A DNA stretch of 64,000 bases, from contig NC_135242.1 in the NCBI RefSeq assembly GCF_947623445.1, positions 2,294,001-2,358,000 of the forward strand. Direction: 5' to 3'. Shown here in pieces: positions 13,250-23,479 of the stretch (position 1 is the stretch's first letter; each line of letters opens with the position of its first letter). This DNA comes from Clavelina lepadiformis (Eukaryota > Chordata > Ascidiacea > Aplousobranchia > Clavelinidae). The position numbers and the translations under genes are program-made. The notes beneath the pieces were generated by a model. It was not told the DNA's origin. It saw only the letters and a list, made by a program, of their open reading frames with translations, and did not search any database.

Positions 13250-13619
13250 GACCGTTATAGTCAATTACCTCTGAAGATAATAATTTAACATGATCACACA
13301 CCATACATGTGTTAAGTCAATGGCATATAACAGTAGTGCATGACAAAATATCGCAAGAAAACATAACACTGGTAGCTGATGTACAATCAAAAAAATTTAA
13401 ACATACTCAACAGTGTTACACTTTATAACATATATATATTATAACTTTCATTAACATATAATTGTCGAACTGTCATATCTAAAAAATATAATATGAATGC
13501 ACATGGTATGGCTTGGCACAGTTTGAAGAAACTGGTAACATGTCTGCATTGTAGACAAACCACTCTTCTAATAATAGTATGAATATACCGGTACTGAAAG
13601 CATGAAAAATTTTGATTAG
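13250..13619 (-). promoter_or_regulatory. UVSSA-FERRY3 gap with a splice acceptor before FERRY3
   Basis: On the minus strand TTATTATCTTCAG is followed after about 20 bases by the FERRY3 ATG, a possible leader trans-splice or 5' UTR intron acceptor. The gap has no clear AATAAA for UVSSA. Co-transcription of the two genes is possible, but 370 bases is long for a tunicate operon spacer. Confidence 0.35.
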
Positions 13620-15611
13620 TCAATGCAAAGCATAATTAAAGTTGTTGCCAAATTTGTCAAAATTTCGCTTCATGTCCAACTGATTCAGTGTTTCATTGAC
13701 TCGTTTTAAACTGGAAGGCTGAAGAACTTTCTTCTGCAATCGACCACGACTCGTATTCTTTACAGTTTTTAAGTTTGTTAAACCGTTTTCCGATTTCTTT
13801 TTGCCTTTCTTCCTCTTCAGAGAAAGATCTATTTTTCCTCCTAGACCAGCGTGAACATCCCTAAGGAAGGATGGATCCTGCCAATCACTGGATGCAGGTC
13901 GATCCATGAAAGATGATGTGCTGGGTTGATCGGATGACACCGGGTTTCCAAGTACATCTCTATCAATAATTTTTCCATGAAAAGGGCACTTATGGCGATC
14001 TTTGCGAGGACACAGCTTGCCATTAGATAATGGAGCACGGCAGCTTTTTATGACAGCTTCAAACGTCCCGGTAAATTCGATAGTTCGCGAAGTTAATGAG
14101 TTTAATGCAGCATCGGAGACTCCACTGTCGCCTTCACTCGCAGAATGTCCGGACCAAAATCTATGCCCAATGTCAAGCTCTTTTGTTGCACCAAGTTTCA
14201 GGTTCTGTCTCAGTTCTTTGAAACGTTCCTTGTCCCAGGTCAGAAGATCGTGACCAAACGGAACAACGGGGGCTTTTTCTTTCAGGGGATCTTTCTTCGG
14301 CGTTCCATTATGAGAAGTTGACTTTTTGGCAGGAAACTCTTTTTTCCGGGGAAGTTGTGATGAAAAATTGTCCTCTTTTTTAGCTCGCTTACGGCTTTCA
14401 GCTTGCTTTGCTAGAGCATATTGGTACGAAGTGGGATCGTTCATGCTATTGTCACTTCTCAGAGGTTTCCAAATGTTCGTATCACTGGATCTTTTTAGTT
14501 TTTCTTTCTTAGCTGCTTTTAAAGATACTTTTGATTTGAAGCGTTTTGTGCTGGATGCTTCTGGGACTTCAATAAAATCATCAAAATCTTCCTCATCACT
14601 CTCACAATCACCGTTTAACTCATTATACTTATCCAGACATTTTTGCATAGTATCTTTCACATCCACGAGTTTCCGCATGGTCTCCGGAGGAGCACCACAT
14701 TTTCCACCTGTAGTCAACCACTCACGAAGACGAGGCAGATGAATACGATTTGCAGATTTAATGCAGTCTTTTATTCGAGCAAATACAGCTTTGTTGTCCG
14801 ACGTCTGTGTTACATTTATAGTAGATATCTCAGCCAGATTAAGTTGTAGAGTATATCCTCGATCCGGCAAACCATATGCTTGACGATCTTGAGTATTATT
14901 TCCAGATTTACCGCTTGACTGAGGACTGTTACTCGCAGCAGAGTTTTCGACAGAAGGAATATCCTCCTCAAGAAAAGTGGGTACAATTAGTTTCAAGCCG
15001 TTATTTATTTCCGCAACACAAGCTTCGACTTCCCATAGGTTGGAGTCAATTTCCTTTACAACCTTATCAAGCTTGGTAGCATTAACAATTTGCTGTTGGT
15101 TTAACCGAAATTGTTGAGCATAAGTTTGATTGATGTTTTGCAACTGATCGAAGTTTATTTTTTTCACATGTTTTAGATAGTCAAAGCCACGCTTAAGTTT
15201 CCGATATGCGATTCCATATTTATCATTCCAGCCACGAATTGTGGTGAGTGCTTCTAATTTCAATTTGTCCGCTGTGATTTTTGGGGGAGGAAGAGGATTA
15301 TCAAAATCTGTTTCCACAGTTAAGTCCATAAATGTTTGGAAACTGTCCAACAGCATCGTCCGAAACAAATGAGACCTTGAGAACAGTTCACTCGCAATTT
15401 GAAAAGCCGAAAAACGAATTTCACTGTGGTCTTTTTCTAAATGTGTCAGCAAAAGATGAAAAACGTGCTCAACACATTTGTTATTTTTCTTGCAGTGGGA
15501 CTTGATTTTTTTTATTGTAGGTTTAGCCAAAGATGATTCTCCGCTTGTTACAAGTTTTTCGATCAAGGCTTCTAACTCTTGAGCCAACGATAATTCCAAT
15601 TGTTCCCCCAT
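13620..15611 (-). CDS. UVSSA: UV-stimulated scaffold protein A, intronless
   Basis: Transcription-coupled repair factor that brings TFIIH (and USP7) to stalled RNA polymerase II. One open frame of 663 residues from the ATG at 15611, close to the human length (709). The N-terminal 150 or so residues form the VHS/ENTH-like helical domain. Near residue 340-350 the acidic stretch EEDFDDFIEVPE matches the human segment DFVEVPE, which binds the TFIIH p62 PH domain. GHDLLTWDKERFKELRQNLK precedes the UVSSA-type zinc finger near residue 524, CRAPLSNGKLCPRKDRHKCP followed by FHGK, with three Cys and a His as ligands. The C-terminus is lysine-rich and likely nuclear-targeting. The intronless structure is unlike vertebrate UVSSA and the intron-rich neighbours, which suggests intron loss or an old retrocopy that became the working gene. 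Confidence 0.94.
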   Translation of the reverse strand: MGEQLELSLAQELEALIEKLVTSGESSLAKPTIKKIKSHCKKNNKCVEHVFHLLLTHLEKDHSEIRFSAFQIASELFSRSHLFRTMLLDSFQTFMDLTVETDFDNPLPPPKITADKLKLEALTTIRGWNDKYGIAYRKLKRGFDYLKHVKKINFDQLQNINQTYAQQFRLNQQQIVNATKLDKVVKEIDSNLWEVEACVAEINNGLKLIVPTFLEEDIPSVENSAASNSPQSSGKSGNNTQDRQAYGLPDRGYTLQLNLAEISTINVTQTSDNKAVFARIKDCIKSANRIHLPRLREWLTTGGKCGAPPETMRKLVDVKDTMQKCLDKYNELNGDCESDEEDFDDFIEVPEASSTKRFKSKVSLKAAKKEKLKRSSDTNIWKPLRSDNSMNDPTSYQYALAKQAESRKRAKKEDNFSSQLPRKKEFPAKKSTSHNGTPKKDPLKEKAPVVPFGHDLLTWDKERFKELRQNLKLGATKELDIGHRFWSGHSASEGDSGVSDAALNSLTSRTIEFTGTFEAVIKSCRAPLSNGKLCPRKDRHKCPFHGKIIDRDVLGNPVSSDQPSTSSFMDRPASSDWQDPSFLRDVHAGLGGKIDLSLKRKKGKKKSENGLTNLKTVKNTSRGRLQKKVLQPSSLKRVNETLNQLDMKRNFDKFGNNFNYALH

Positions 15612-15759
15612 CAATTGAATGTGAATAGGAACAAATCACAAAAATCATAAGTCGTCAGTATCAAGATTTCTGTGTGAACTACTTTACCCCTAATGATAAA
15701 CAGAAACAATATTACCAACCGAAATGTGAAAAAACAGTGTTGTTGTTCCAACTTTAACA

Positions 15760-15860
15760 ACAAAATATACTGTTTGTGTGTTTATTACAAATCGGAGTGA
15801 ATGTGAAAACGTTTGAGCATGCAGGTGACACACTTTCCACGACTGCATGTTTGTAACTTT
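15760..15860. repeat. Dispersed repeat family R1, short fragment
   Basis: Shares the words TTTGTGTGTTTATTA, then ACACACTTTCCACGAC, in the same order and spacing as copies near 16.05-16.30, 45.96-46.22 and 47.5-47.7 kb. Family unknown. Confidence 0.4.
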
Positions 15861-15912
15861 TTTTCATTGTTGATAGTACATCTGTAGAGTTTTGTCATTA
15901 CATTGGTTCGTT

Positions 15913-16030
15913 GGGTATAGTATACAAGTGCACAACCACTGGATGCATTTGTGTGCTAAACCTCATCTACTCAAATTGTGACTTCATCTGTATCTTTGCA
16001 CTTGTAGATTAGACTATTATGATTAGACCC
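15913..16030. mobile_element. Palindromic MITE, copy a
   Basis: Starts GGGTATAGTATACAAGTGCA and ends with the near complement TTGCACTTGTAGATTAGACC plus C. It is flanked by GTTCGTT on both sides, a likely 7-8 base target duplication. Related to the copy at 16395-16496. Confidence 0.65.
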
Positions 16031-16049
16031 AGTTCGTTATGCTAGCCTT

Positions 16050-16300
16050 TCTCACACAGCCTAACTGGAAAGTATATATGGCAGTTTTTGACGAGAAATG
16101 GTTCATGCAAATGCACAAAATTAGGTGTCACGGCATACAGTGAAGCCACTATTCCTTGTTTATTTAAATTGACGTTCAAACAATCAGCTTTTCTATGTTT
16201 ATTTTTTATAAATCGGCGTGACGACAAAATCGTCCGGAGTGCATATCAACGAAGCTCGTACGTGCAGCTGCCAAACTTTCCACAAATGGCCGCAAGTAAC
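16050..16300. repeat. Dispersed repeat family R1, long copy
   Basis: About 250 bases that align end to end with 45.96-46.22 kb: AACTGGAAAGTAT, a middle with TTGTTTATTTA, TATAAATC.(G/A)C(G/A)TGACG, and ACTTTC.AC near the end. No open frame or tRNA-like head. Class unknown. Confidence 0.5.
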
Positions 16301-16394
16301 TGAGCGGAAAAGCACACTATCAGACTAATGCATTTCGTACCGAGGCTAAATCCCTGAATTCTTTGAGTTCCATAACAAACACCAGACAAAGTTC

Positions 16395-16496
16395 GGGTCT
16401 AGTATACAAGTGCACAACCACAGGATGCCTTTGTCTACTAGACCCTAGCTACTAAAATTGCGACGTCATCTGGTTGCGCACTTGCATAGTAGACCC
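16395..16496. mobile_element. Palindromic MITE, copy b
   Basis: About 102 bases, nearly all inverted repeat: GGGTCTAGTATACAAGTGCA at the left pairs with TGCGCACTTGCATAGTAGAC plus CC at the right. Second copy of the element at 15913-16030. Confidence 0.7.
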
Positions 16497-17482
16497 TGTT
16501 CGTTCTAAGTTAGACAATACTGCCTTCGTACTCTACGCGGTAATACACATAAATATAACATCATTATCCGAATTCGAGAGCATTTCCCACTAGCTGTAGT
16601 CAACCTGCAACCAATCTGCGTTGGCTAGTAAACATGCATACGACTACCAACATACTGAGCTACTTTCTAGGCCCAAGGGCTTCCAGGCTATCGCTACCTG
16701 AGTTCTTATTCTCGTGTAACCTCAGTCGTAAAATTGCAACATGGGAAGCAATTTGCGTTCACGACTAATAACCAGCAGGCAAGCCACATTATGAGTAAGT
16801 TGGTTTCAGACAGAGATCTCTGGCAAGTGTATTTTGTGTTTGCGCCTGCTCTTTCGCTGGGTTAAGTTTTACAAAGATAAAATTCGCTCGCGAAGAATGT
16901 CGATATTCTTCTGCCTAATAATAATCGGCGCAAGATCTTCTGCTTTGTCACATTTTTGTCGTATTTGTGAAAAAAACGAACGAATGCCGAAAAAATTATG
17001 CAAGTAGTGGAACAGGCAGCTTGCTTTTGTTACGAAAGCGACTGTAACTATATTAGTGAATACAAACAGTAGTTAAGAAAAATGCTGTAGGATTTGTCCT
17101 TGCATTAAATAGTAATTTATGTGAATTTTGATGAATTAGTAAAGTAGCCTAATTGACGAGTTCCTAAGACCCTATACACATTGACCTTGTACACTTTGGC
17201 GAGGAACAGACGTTTATTTTATTTTCGATTCATACTTAGTAAAAATACACAGTAGGCTAACTTACGTGACATATCCAACATAACTGGAACGTTATTGGGC
17301 AAATACGATAACGCCTTTAATTTCTGTAAATAGTTTTTTTATGTTCAAACAACACGAGACGTTGCTCTTTTATTATATTTCTATCAGTGCTTGCATTCAT
17401 GGCCTAAGATGGTTATTAACTAGATCGCGCACAATGTTACCACATCGAATGTTTTGTAAAGATATGAACAACTACAGAAGTA

Positions 17483-17605
17483 CCGTATTTGTTGCGTTGC
17501 GTTCTATCGCCCGGTGCGCCTTATGTATGAACAAAAAACTAATCAAAGCAATTTATTGACAGTGCGCCTTATAATCGGGTGCGCTTTATGGTCCGTAAAA
17601 TACGG
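17483..17605. mobile_element. Short TA-target MITE, 123 bp
   Basis: Inverted ends CCGTATTT and AAATACGG, flanked by TA on each side, with GTGCGCCTTATAATC-type internal words. The matching sites downstream of the other gene copies read through without it, keeping one TA, so it inserted after the arms separated. Probably Tc1/mariner-mobilised. Confidence 0.7.
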
Positions 17606-17971
17606 TATGCAAGTAAATTGACTTAGCATTAAAAAATATTGCAATTAAACCCTATTGAAAAGCAATTTAATTTTAGCATAAATTTACTGCCAGGATTATA
17701 CGTTAATGTACTGTACAAGCTTTTCACGACTTTGTAGTATTTTTATATGACATCTCATGTAAAATATATCTTCAAGATGCTTAGATATTCCCAATTTGCT
17801 TCGGTTGCATTTCTACTCTGATTTACAATAACACGCAGCTTAAAACATATAAAGATGCAGCCTAGATTTTTATTTACATTTTAACAAAGCAAAAAGGTAA
17901 ACACGCATTCATATTCTGGTACATATAGGCCTGGTTCATATATTTTCAAAATGCTGGTCGTAGGTGCACAA

Positions 17972-18934
17972 TTATGCTTTTGTTTCAAAGATTTGTCTGG
18001 GCCGTTCAACAGGTCTTCGGACGCTTGATAGACATTGAGAAGACGAAACCTGCGTAAATCAACAAAAGTAAAGTTTAGTAAACAAAATATTTGTTATTTT
18101 ATTGCTAAATAAGCTTACATACAAACGTAATAATGTTATCATATAGATTAGTCTGGAATAGTATCACAATTTTCATCCTCAGACAAAGGAAAGATTTTGC
18201 ACGACTTAAACTCTGCGATGATTCCTCGTCACTCGAGCCCAGGTCACCGAGCTTATTTTTGTTCAAGTTCCGATTGTCACAAACTTTTTTTATTTGTTTT
18301 CTTGTTGTTGTACAGCATTGACCGAACTTGGAACTGTTCACCAAAATCACTGAACAGAAGCAAGTGTCGTTCATACATTGCTCCAAGGAATTACAAAGGT
18401 AGCGCAACTGGGAATCAAATTTGGCAGGCGTAGGCCCAATTACGAGCCGGGTAGGCTACGCTAAACACTCCACCACCAAGCCGATTATTTCAGCAAAATA
18501 AATTAAGTACTTTGGAAACGAAATAAACGTACCGGGACAGGAAAAGCCGATGATTGGAAGGTGAATGGATTAGGCAATTTCAGGCAATAACATCTCCATG
18601 TGCAGATTCTGATTATCCTGTAGGTGTAATGAGGTCTCCAAAAATAAACTAAAAATGTTAAAATAAAAAAATGTCTTTATAATTTTTAACTTCTCAACAG
18701 CCTATATCGAAGTGCATACACAGCACATGGACAAGAAGAAATAAAACGACAAATAAATTTCATAACTTGCCAACAGTTGTTTTTTGTAACTTGTAAATAT
18801 AATGTTCAAATCAACAAACTAGACTCACTTCGATGACCGACTTGAGGAATAAAAATGGGTCTTTCTTCTTGACATTCAGCTGAATATGCCAGGAAGCAAA
18901 TCACCAACAACGAGAATAAAAATCTTCCATTCAT
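17972..18934 (-). CDS. Secreted Arg/Cys-rich peptide, copy 1
   Basis: I do not recognise this gene. Coding exons 18934-18829, 18648-18533 and 18049-17972 (phases 1 and 0) give 99 residues. A signal peptide MNGRFLFSLLVICFLAYSA leads to a short linker ending PQVGHR, which is 1 residue shorter than in the other copies. Exon 2 gives a strongly basic, aromatic segment with no acidic residue, containing RIIRICTWRCYCLKL, and exon 3 adds one more Cys and several Arg (SSVRRPVERPRQ). A net positive charge and even-looking cysteine spacing suggest an antimicrobial peptide precursor; this is inference from composition only. This copy has WRPHYTYR where copies 2 and 4 have WRRHYTYR. A minus-strand TATA box and a noncoding first exon lie upstream. 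An AATAAA follows the stop in all copies. Confidence 0.7.
18153..18483 (-). mobile_element. tRNA-derived SINE (family S1) in intron of copy 1
   Basis: Reads on minus from a tRNA-like head (GGTGGTGGAGTGTTTAGCGT, A-box position) through a weak B box to a tail ending GATACTATTCCAG. It is about 85 bases longer than in the sister copies because of an internal indel. It sits in the second coding intron, in the sense direction of the gene. Confidence 0.65.
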
Positions 18935-19178
18935 GATTCCAACTTTTCTTTTAAGAGGAAACGAACCTAAAAAATCAAATTTTAAATTAACCCTTCTTGT
19001 TAAAAATAAATATTTTTCCATAAAGAACCATATCTATACAAATTAACTGCTTGTAATAGAATTAGAAATTTTGCAAAACTTACCTTATAAAAAACTTTTG
19101 AAAGTTTTCTTAAATATCAAGCTGTAATGCCAATTTCTATTAGAAAATGACTGCATTCAACGAGAATACGGCTCGTCT

Positions 19179-19185
19179 TTTTATA
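19179..19185 (-). promoter_or_regulatory. TATA box of peptide copy 1
   Basis: TATAAAA on the minus strand, preceded by ATTGGTCC (inverted CCAAT). Downstream, near 19.10 kb, a noncoding exon ends at a GTAAGT donor whose acceptor TTTTTTAG lies 36 bases or so before the ATG. The same layout is kept at copies 2 and 3. Confidence 0.65.
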
Positions 19186-19199
19186 GAGGACCAATCGCT

Positions 19200-21560
19200 C
19201 AATTTTTAAATCGTGAAAAAATATGCTCAAACTTTTTTCTTTAATCGCTTTCAAATCTACTTTGTCGATCAACATTTGATAATGAATATTTATCCGTCAG
19301 CTTAAACCACACAAATGTAGGGGATTTAGAAATATGTGTGTCAATGACAGTGAACGACGCAAGATTCCGAATGAGAGCTTAATTTTGCGCATGCATAAAA
19401 GATCATTCACTGAATTATTGCTGCAATATCGAGTGATGGTAAATAATAATAATCACAAACTTATTTTGGAGACTTCAGTGAGACAAGTGCTATAAATTAT
19501 TTGGCAGAAGTACTTCTCAAAGCCATTTGATGTCGTCACAGTACATTTTGGCAGCTATTTATCAAGACAAGTTTACAAATAAAGTTACAATAACTTATTA
19601 GGCTTTTGTTTAAATTCTCTAAAAAACACCGTTCGCTTGATAAATAATTTGACGCTAATTTTGGACGTAATTTGCATTTTTTCTAAAGCTGCTCACGTTT
19701 AAAAGGTCATCTCTTGCCAACACTCACAATACCACAACAAACATTTCGTTGATGAGGTTTTTTGAGCATATTTTACGCATATGTCTTCCCATAACAAGGC
19801 AAGTGGAAACCACGGTAACTCCCTGAAAAAATCATGTTGAGCTGTTTGAGGAGAAGCAAACCTCAGGAATGGTTTAACAGCACGCTCAAAATTTCCCAGT
19901 TTGACCCAAAACACTTTGCTGCTCCGCTAAATAAATCCAATGTAATTGAGCAGAATTTCCAAAAAATCTTTCTTAAAACGCCACCAGTCAATGTATTTAT
20001 AAACCAATGTTCAAACAAGTTTTGTGGTGTTATGCGTTTTAATAGGACATCATGTCGACAATTTTAAATCATAGAATTCTTTATAGGTTTACTAATCTTG
20101 ACTTACTTTTCATCCAGGAAAGCTTTGGTATAAACCGGCTTTAAATCTTTTGACGATTTGCGTCGTTATAATGCAAAACACACGGATAACATATAATATA
20201 CCTGGCAAATGCACACATAATAATAACACACAATAACAACTATAGTTCATGTCGGCTACGTTATACAGTAATTGTATGGCTACTTCTAAAGCAAGCATTA
20301 TTGCTTGGGATTTACAGATCCGCGATTAGGTAAGAGTCCTTGGTTAAGAAAATATTCAAACAAGGAACTTAACATGGCGCATATGACATAAAACATTTAT
20401 CAAAAAATTTGCATTTTTTTCAAAACAGCTCACGTTTAAAATTCCTTTTATACCAACAACAAAAAATTTCACAACAAAAATGCCGTTTTCGGAAATTATT
20501 TTGCATTCATTTCTGCCAATATCTCATTAGCATAAGGTAAATGCGGGAATTATCCAGAAAATTCAACTGTGTTGTTTGTGGAAAAAGTTAAAATAAAAAT
20601 TTGCGCGCAGTTCGTGTACGCTCATAACCATAATGCCTCGGGCATAACTTGTAATTTTTGCGGGAAAAAACATATTTTAACGAGCAATTCTTTCCGTCAT
20701 ACAATTTTTACCGGGATATACGTGATCAAAGTAGGCCTAATTGTCTATAGTTAAAAATTGATACATTTTGCACGTACAGTCTTCTACAATCTAAACCATG
20801 CCGTCAATGGTAATATAGAGATTAAAGAACCATTCAGAGAAAATAGTTAATAAAAACAACAGCACGGAAAATGGCGAAATAATCATGCATGAAAATGTAT
20901 TCGACACAAACTGTTGCAAAGTTCACAGTTTTCCGTGTGGTAAAGTAAGCAAAGACTGTAATAAACTTCTACACATAATCAGGAATTCTATGATTTCTAA
21001 ATGTTAATGAATGCTTGTATAGCTGCCGTAATAAAGTTGTTGAAATTAAGCTTATTTAAAATTAAGAAACGTCGTTATAAGACGCTTAAGGAAATAAAAA
21101 TCAAGCATTTATGAGCATTGACAGGTGAAAGGTTTTGTTGCAATTCTGCTCATTTGCATTGGTTTTATTTAGCAAAACAGCAAAGAGTTTTAGCTAAAAC
21201 TGGGAAATTTTAAGCGTGCTGTTAAATCATTCCTGGGGTTTGCTTCTCCTTAAACAGCTCAACATAATTTGTTCAGGGAATTACCGTGGTTTCCACTTGT
21301 ATTGTTCTACGAACGACATATGCGTAAAATATGCACAAAGAACCTTAATTATCAACGACATGTTTGTTGTGATATTGTGCGTGTTGGCATGAGATGATCT
21401 TTTAAACGTGAGCAGCTTTAGAAAATATGCAAATTACGTCCAAATTTAGTGCCAAAAAATTTAGCAAGCAAACGATGTTTTTTAGGGAATTTGAACAAAA
21501 GCTTAATAACTTATCGCAAAGAAAAAAATTTAAGTATATTTTTTCACGATTTAAAAATTG
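19200..21560. other. Shared upstream spacer between divergent copies 1 and 2
   Basis: Copies 1 and 2 point away from each other across this spacer. Its outer parts are inverted repeats; the centre (20.4-21.1 kb) recurs directly at 24.95-25.69 kb, and partly inverted at 28.64-29.0 kb. No supported gene. A 61-codon open frame at 20569-20754 is discussed under rejections. Confidence 0.5.
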
Positions 21561-21574
21561 AGAGACTGGTCCTC

Positions 21575-21581
21575 TATAAAA
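21575..21581 (+). promoter_or_regulatory. TATA box of peptide copy 2
   Basis: TATAAAA with the first transcribed exon expected from about 21.60 kb to its donor at 21675|GTAAGT. The intron ends at 21792 and the next exon carries the ATG at 21825. Confidence 0.65.
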
Positions 21582-21824
21582 GACGAGTCGTATTCTCGTT
21601 GTATGCAGTCATTTTCGAATAGAAATTGGCATTACAACTTGATATTTAAGAAAACTTTGGAAAATTTTTTAAAAGGTAAGTTTTGCAAAATTTCTAATTC
21701 TTTTACTAGCAATTAGCTTATGTAGATATGGTTCTTTAAGAAAAGAAATTTATTTTTAACAAAAAAGGTTAATTTAAAGTTTGATTTTTTAGGTTCGTTT
21801 CCTCTTAAAAGAAAAGTTAGAATC

Positions 21825-22681
21825 ATGAATGGAAGATTTTTATTCTCGTTGTTGGTGATTTGCTTCCTGGCATATTCAGCTGAATGTCAAGAGCTAAGAC
21901 CCATTTCCCTTGGTCCCATCGTCGGTCATCGAAGTGAGTGTAGTTTGTTGATTTGATCATTATTCAAAAATTACAAAGAACAAGTTAAGATGTTTATTTG
22001 TCTTTGTATTTCTTCTTGTCTATGTGTTGTGTATGCACTTTGATATAGGCTGTTGAGAAGTTAAAAATTTTTAATACTTTTTCATTTTAACATTTTTAGT
22101 TTATTTTTGGAGACGTCATTACACCTACAGAATAATCAGAATCTGCACATGGAGATGCTATTGCCTGAAATTGCCTAATCCATTCACCTTCCAATCATCG
22201 GCTTTTCCTGTCCCGGTACGTTTATGTCGTTTCCAAAGTACTTTATTTTGCTGAATTATTCGGCTTGGTGGTAGAGTGGTTAGCGTAGCCTAACCCGGCT
22301 CGTAATTAGGCGTACGACTACCAAATTTGATTCCCAGTTGCGCTACCTTTGAAAAGCCTTAGTTCAATGTACGAACGATGCTTGCTTCTGTTCAGTGATT
22401 TTGGTGAATAGTTCCAAGTTCGGTCAAGGAAAAGGAATCATCGCAGAGTTTTAATCGAGCAGAATTTTTCCTTTGTCTAAGGATGAAAACTGTGATACTA
22501 TACCAGATTAATCTATATAATAACACTATTGCGTTTGTATATATTTAGCAATAAAATAACAAATATTTTGTTTACTAAACTTTACTTTTGTTGATTTACG
22601 CAGGTTTCGTCTTCTCAATGTCTATCAAGCGTCCGAAGACCTGTTGAACGGCCCAGACAAATCTTTGAAACAAAAGCATAA
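21825..22681 (+). CDS. Secreted Arg/Cys-rich peptide, copy 2
   Basis: Coding exons 21825-21933, 22100-22215 and 22604-22681, all GT-AG, total 303 nt, 100 residues. The signal peptide is identical to copy 1, then CQELRPISLGPIVGHR, then the basic exon-2 segment (YFWRRHYTYR, RICTWRCYCLKL) and the same exon 3 ending RQIFETKA. Cleavage after AYSA would leave a mature peptide of about 80 residues with five Cys (one at position 2, three in C-x3-C-x-C, one near the C-terminus). Its promoter, noncoding exon and polyadenylation signal AATAAA (22779-22784) are all present, so this copy looks fully expressible. Function unknown; host-defence peptide is the leading guess. Confidence 0.72.
22261..22505 (+). 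mobile_element. tRNA-derived SINE S1 in intron of copy 2
   Basis: Head GGCTTGGTGGTAGAGTGGTT has an A-box-like word; AATTTGATTCCC is a decayed B box about 60 bases on. The tail includes TTCAGTGATTTTGGTGAA and ends near GATACTATACCAG. Confidence 0.7.
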
Positions 22682-22784
22682 TTGTGCACCTACGACCAGC
22701 ATTTTGAAAATATATGAGCCAGGCCTATATGTACCAGAATATGAATGTGTATTCACCTTTTTGCTTTGTTAAAATGTAAATAAA

Positions 22785-23150
22785 AATCTAGGCTGCATCT
22801 TTATATGTTTTAAGCTGAGTGTTATAAGCCATTGTAAATCATAGTAGGACTATAACTGAAGCAAATTGGAAATAACTAAACAAGTTGTAAACAGTTTTCA
22901 CGTATAATGTCATATGAAACACTTTCACGTAAATTGTGGTGAAAAGCTTGTACATTAATGTGCAATTCTAGCAAAAGCGAGTCGATTTTATGCTAAAAAC
23001 GACGTCTTATGTGTAGCTTTTATAATAACAAGACGGTTTAATTGCAGTTTGTTTTACGGCTGAGGCAATTAACTTGTACACTACTGTAGTTGTTCATACA
23101 TTTACGAAGCATTTCATGTCGTAAGTCGTAACATTGTACACGATCTAGCT
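22785..23150. other. 3' flank of copy 2
   Basis: No gene. Repeated almost unchanged downstream of copy 3 (27.36-27.72 kb) and in a diverged form downstream of copy 4. Confidence 0.4.
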
Positions 23151-23346
23151 CAGCGGTTCTTAACCTTTTTCATCTGTTTCCCATTTACGCCAACTACCGA
23201 ACCCAAATTTCCCCGCTTTGGGCGATTGGGCAGTGGCTACACTGCAAAATGCATGTTATACAGTAAGCTGTAGCGTGTATGTTAATTTACATCAAAACTT
23301 TTTTCGTGAGTTTGATTTTAGGGTACAAAACATATATAGGTTAATT
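23151..23346 (+). mobile_element. hAT-type MITE, right end lost (unit 1)
   Basis: Begins CAGCGGTTCTTAACC after ATCTAGCT. It matches the complete copy at 30377-30638, but is broken off at the junction with the next tandem unit. Confidence 0.65.
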
Positions 23347-23359
23347 AAATAAAATAGAA

Positions 23360-23439
23360 ATGGGCCTTGGCTGTTGACATTCAGCTGAATATGCCAGGAA
23401 GCAAATCACCAACAACGAGAGTAAGAATCTTCCATTTAT
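23360..23439 (-). pseudogene. Peptide-gene exon 1 fragment, unit 2
   Basis: Reads like the signal-peptide exon on minus but stops after the first few mature residues, at the tandem-unit junction. The start codon position no longer reads ATG, and exons 2 and 3 are absent. Upstream sequence lacks the TATA box and noncoding exon. A dead by-product of the duplication. Confidence 0.75.
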
Positions 23440-23479
23440 GATTCTAACTTTTTCTTTTAAGAGGAAACGAACCTAAAAA

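Noticed and set aside
14002-14849. Plus-strand frames across UVSSA
   Set aside because: Shadows of the UVSSA coding strand with no independent support.
20569-20754. 61-codon open frame, repeated at 25122-25307 with a few changes
   Set aside because: It begins with TTG, not ATG, lies in the repeated spacer, and its conservation is explained by the recent tandem duplication. The composition shows no protein-like pattern.
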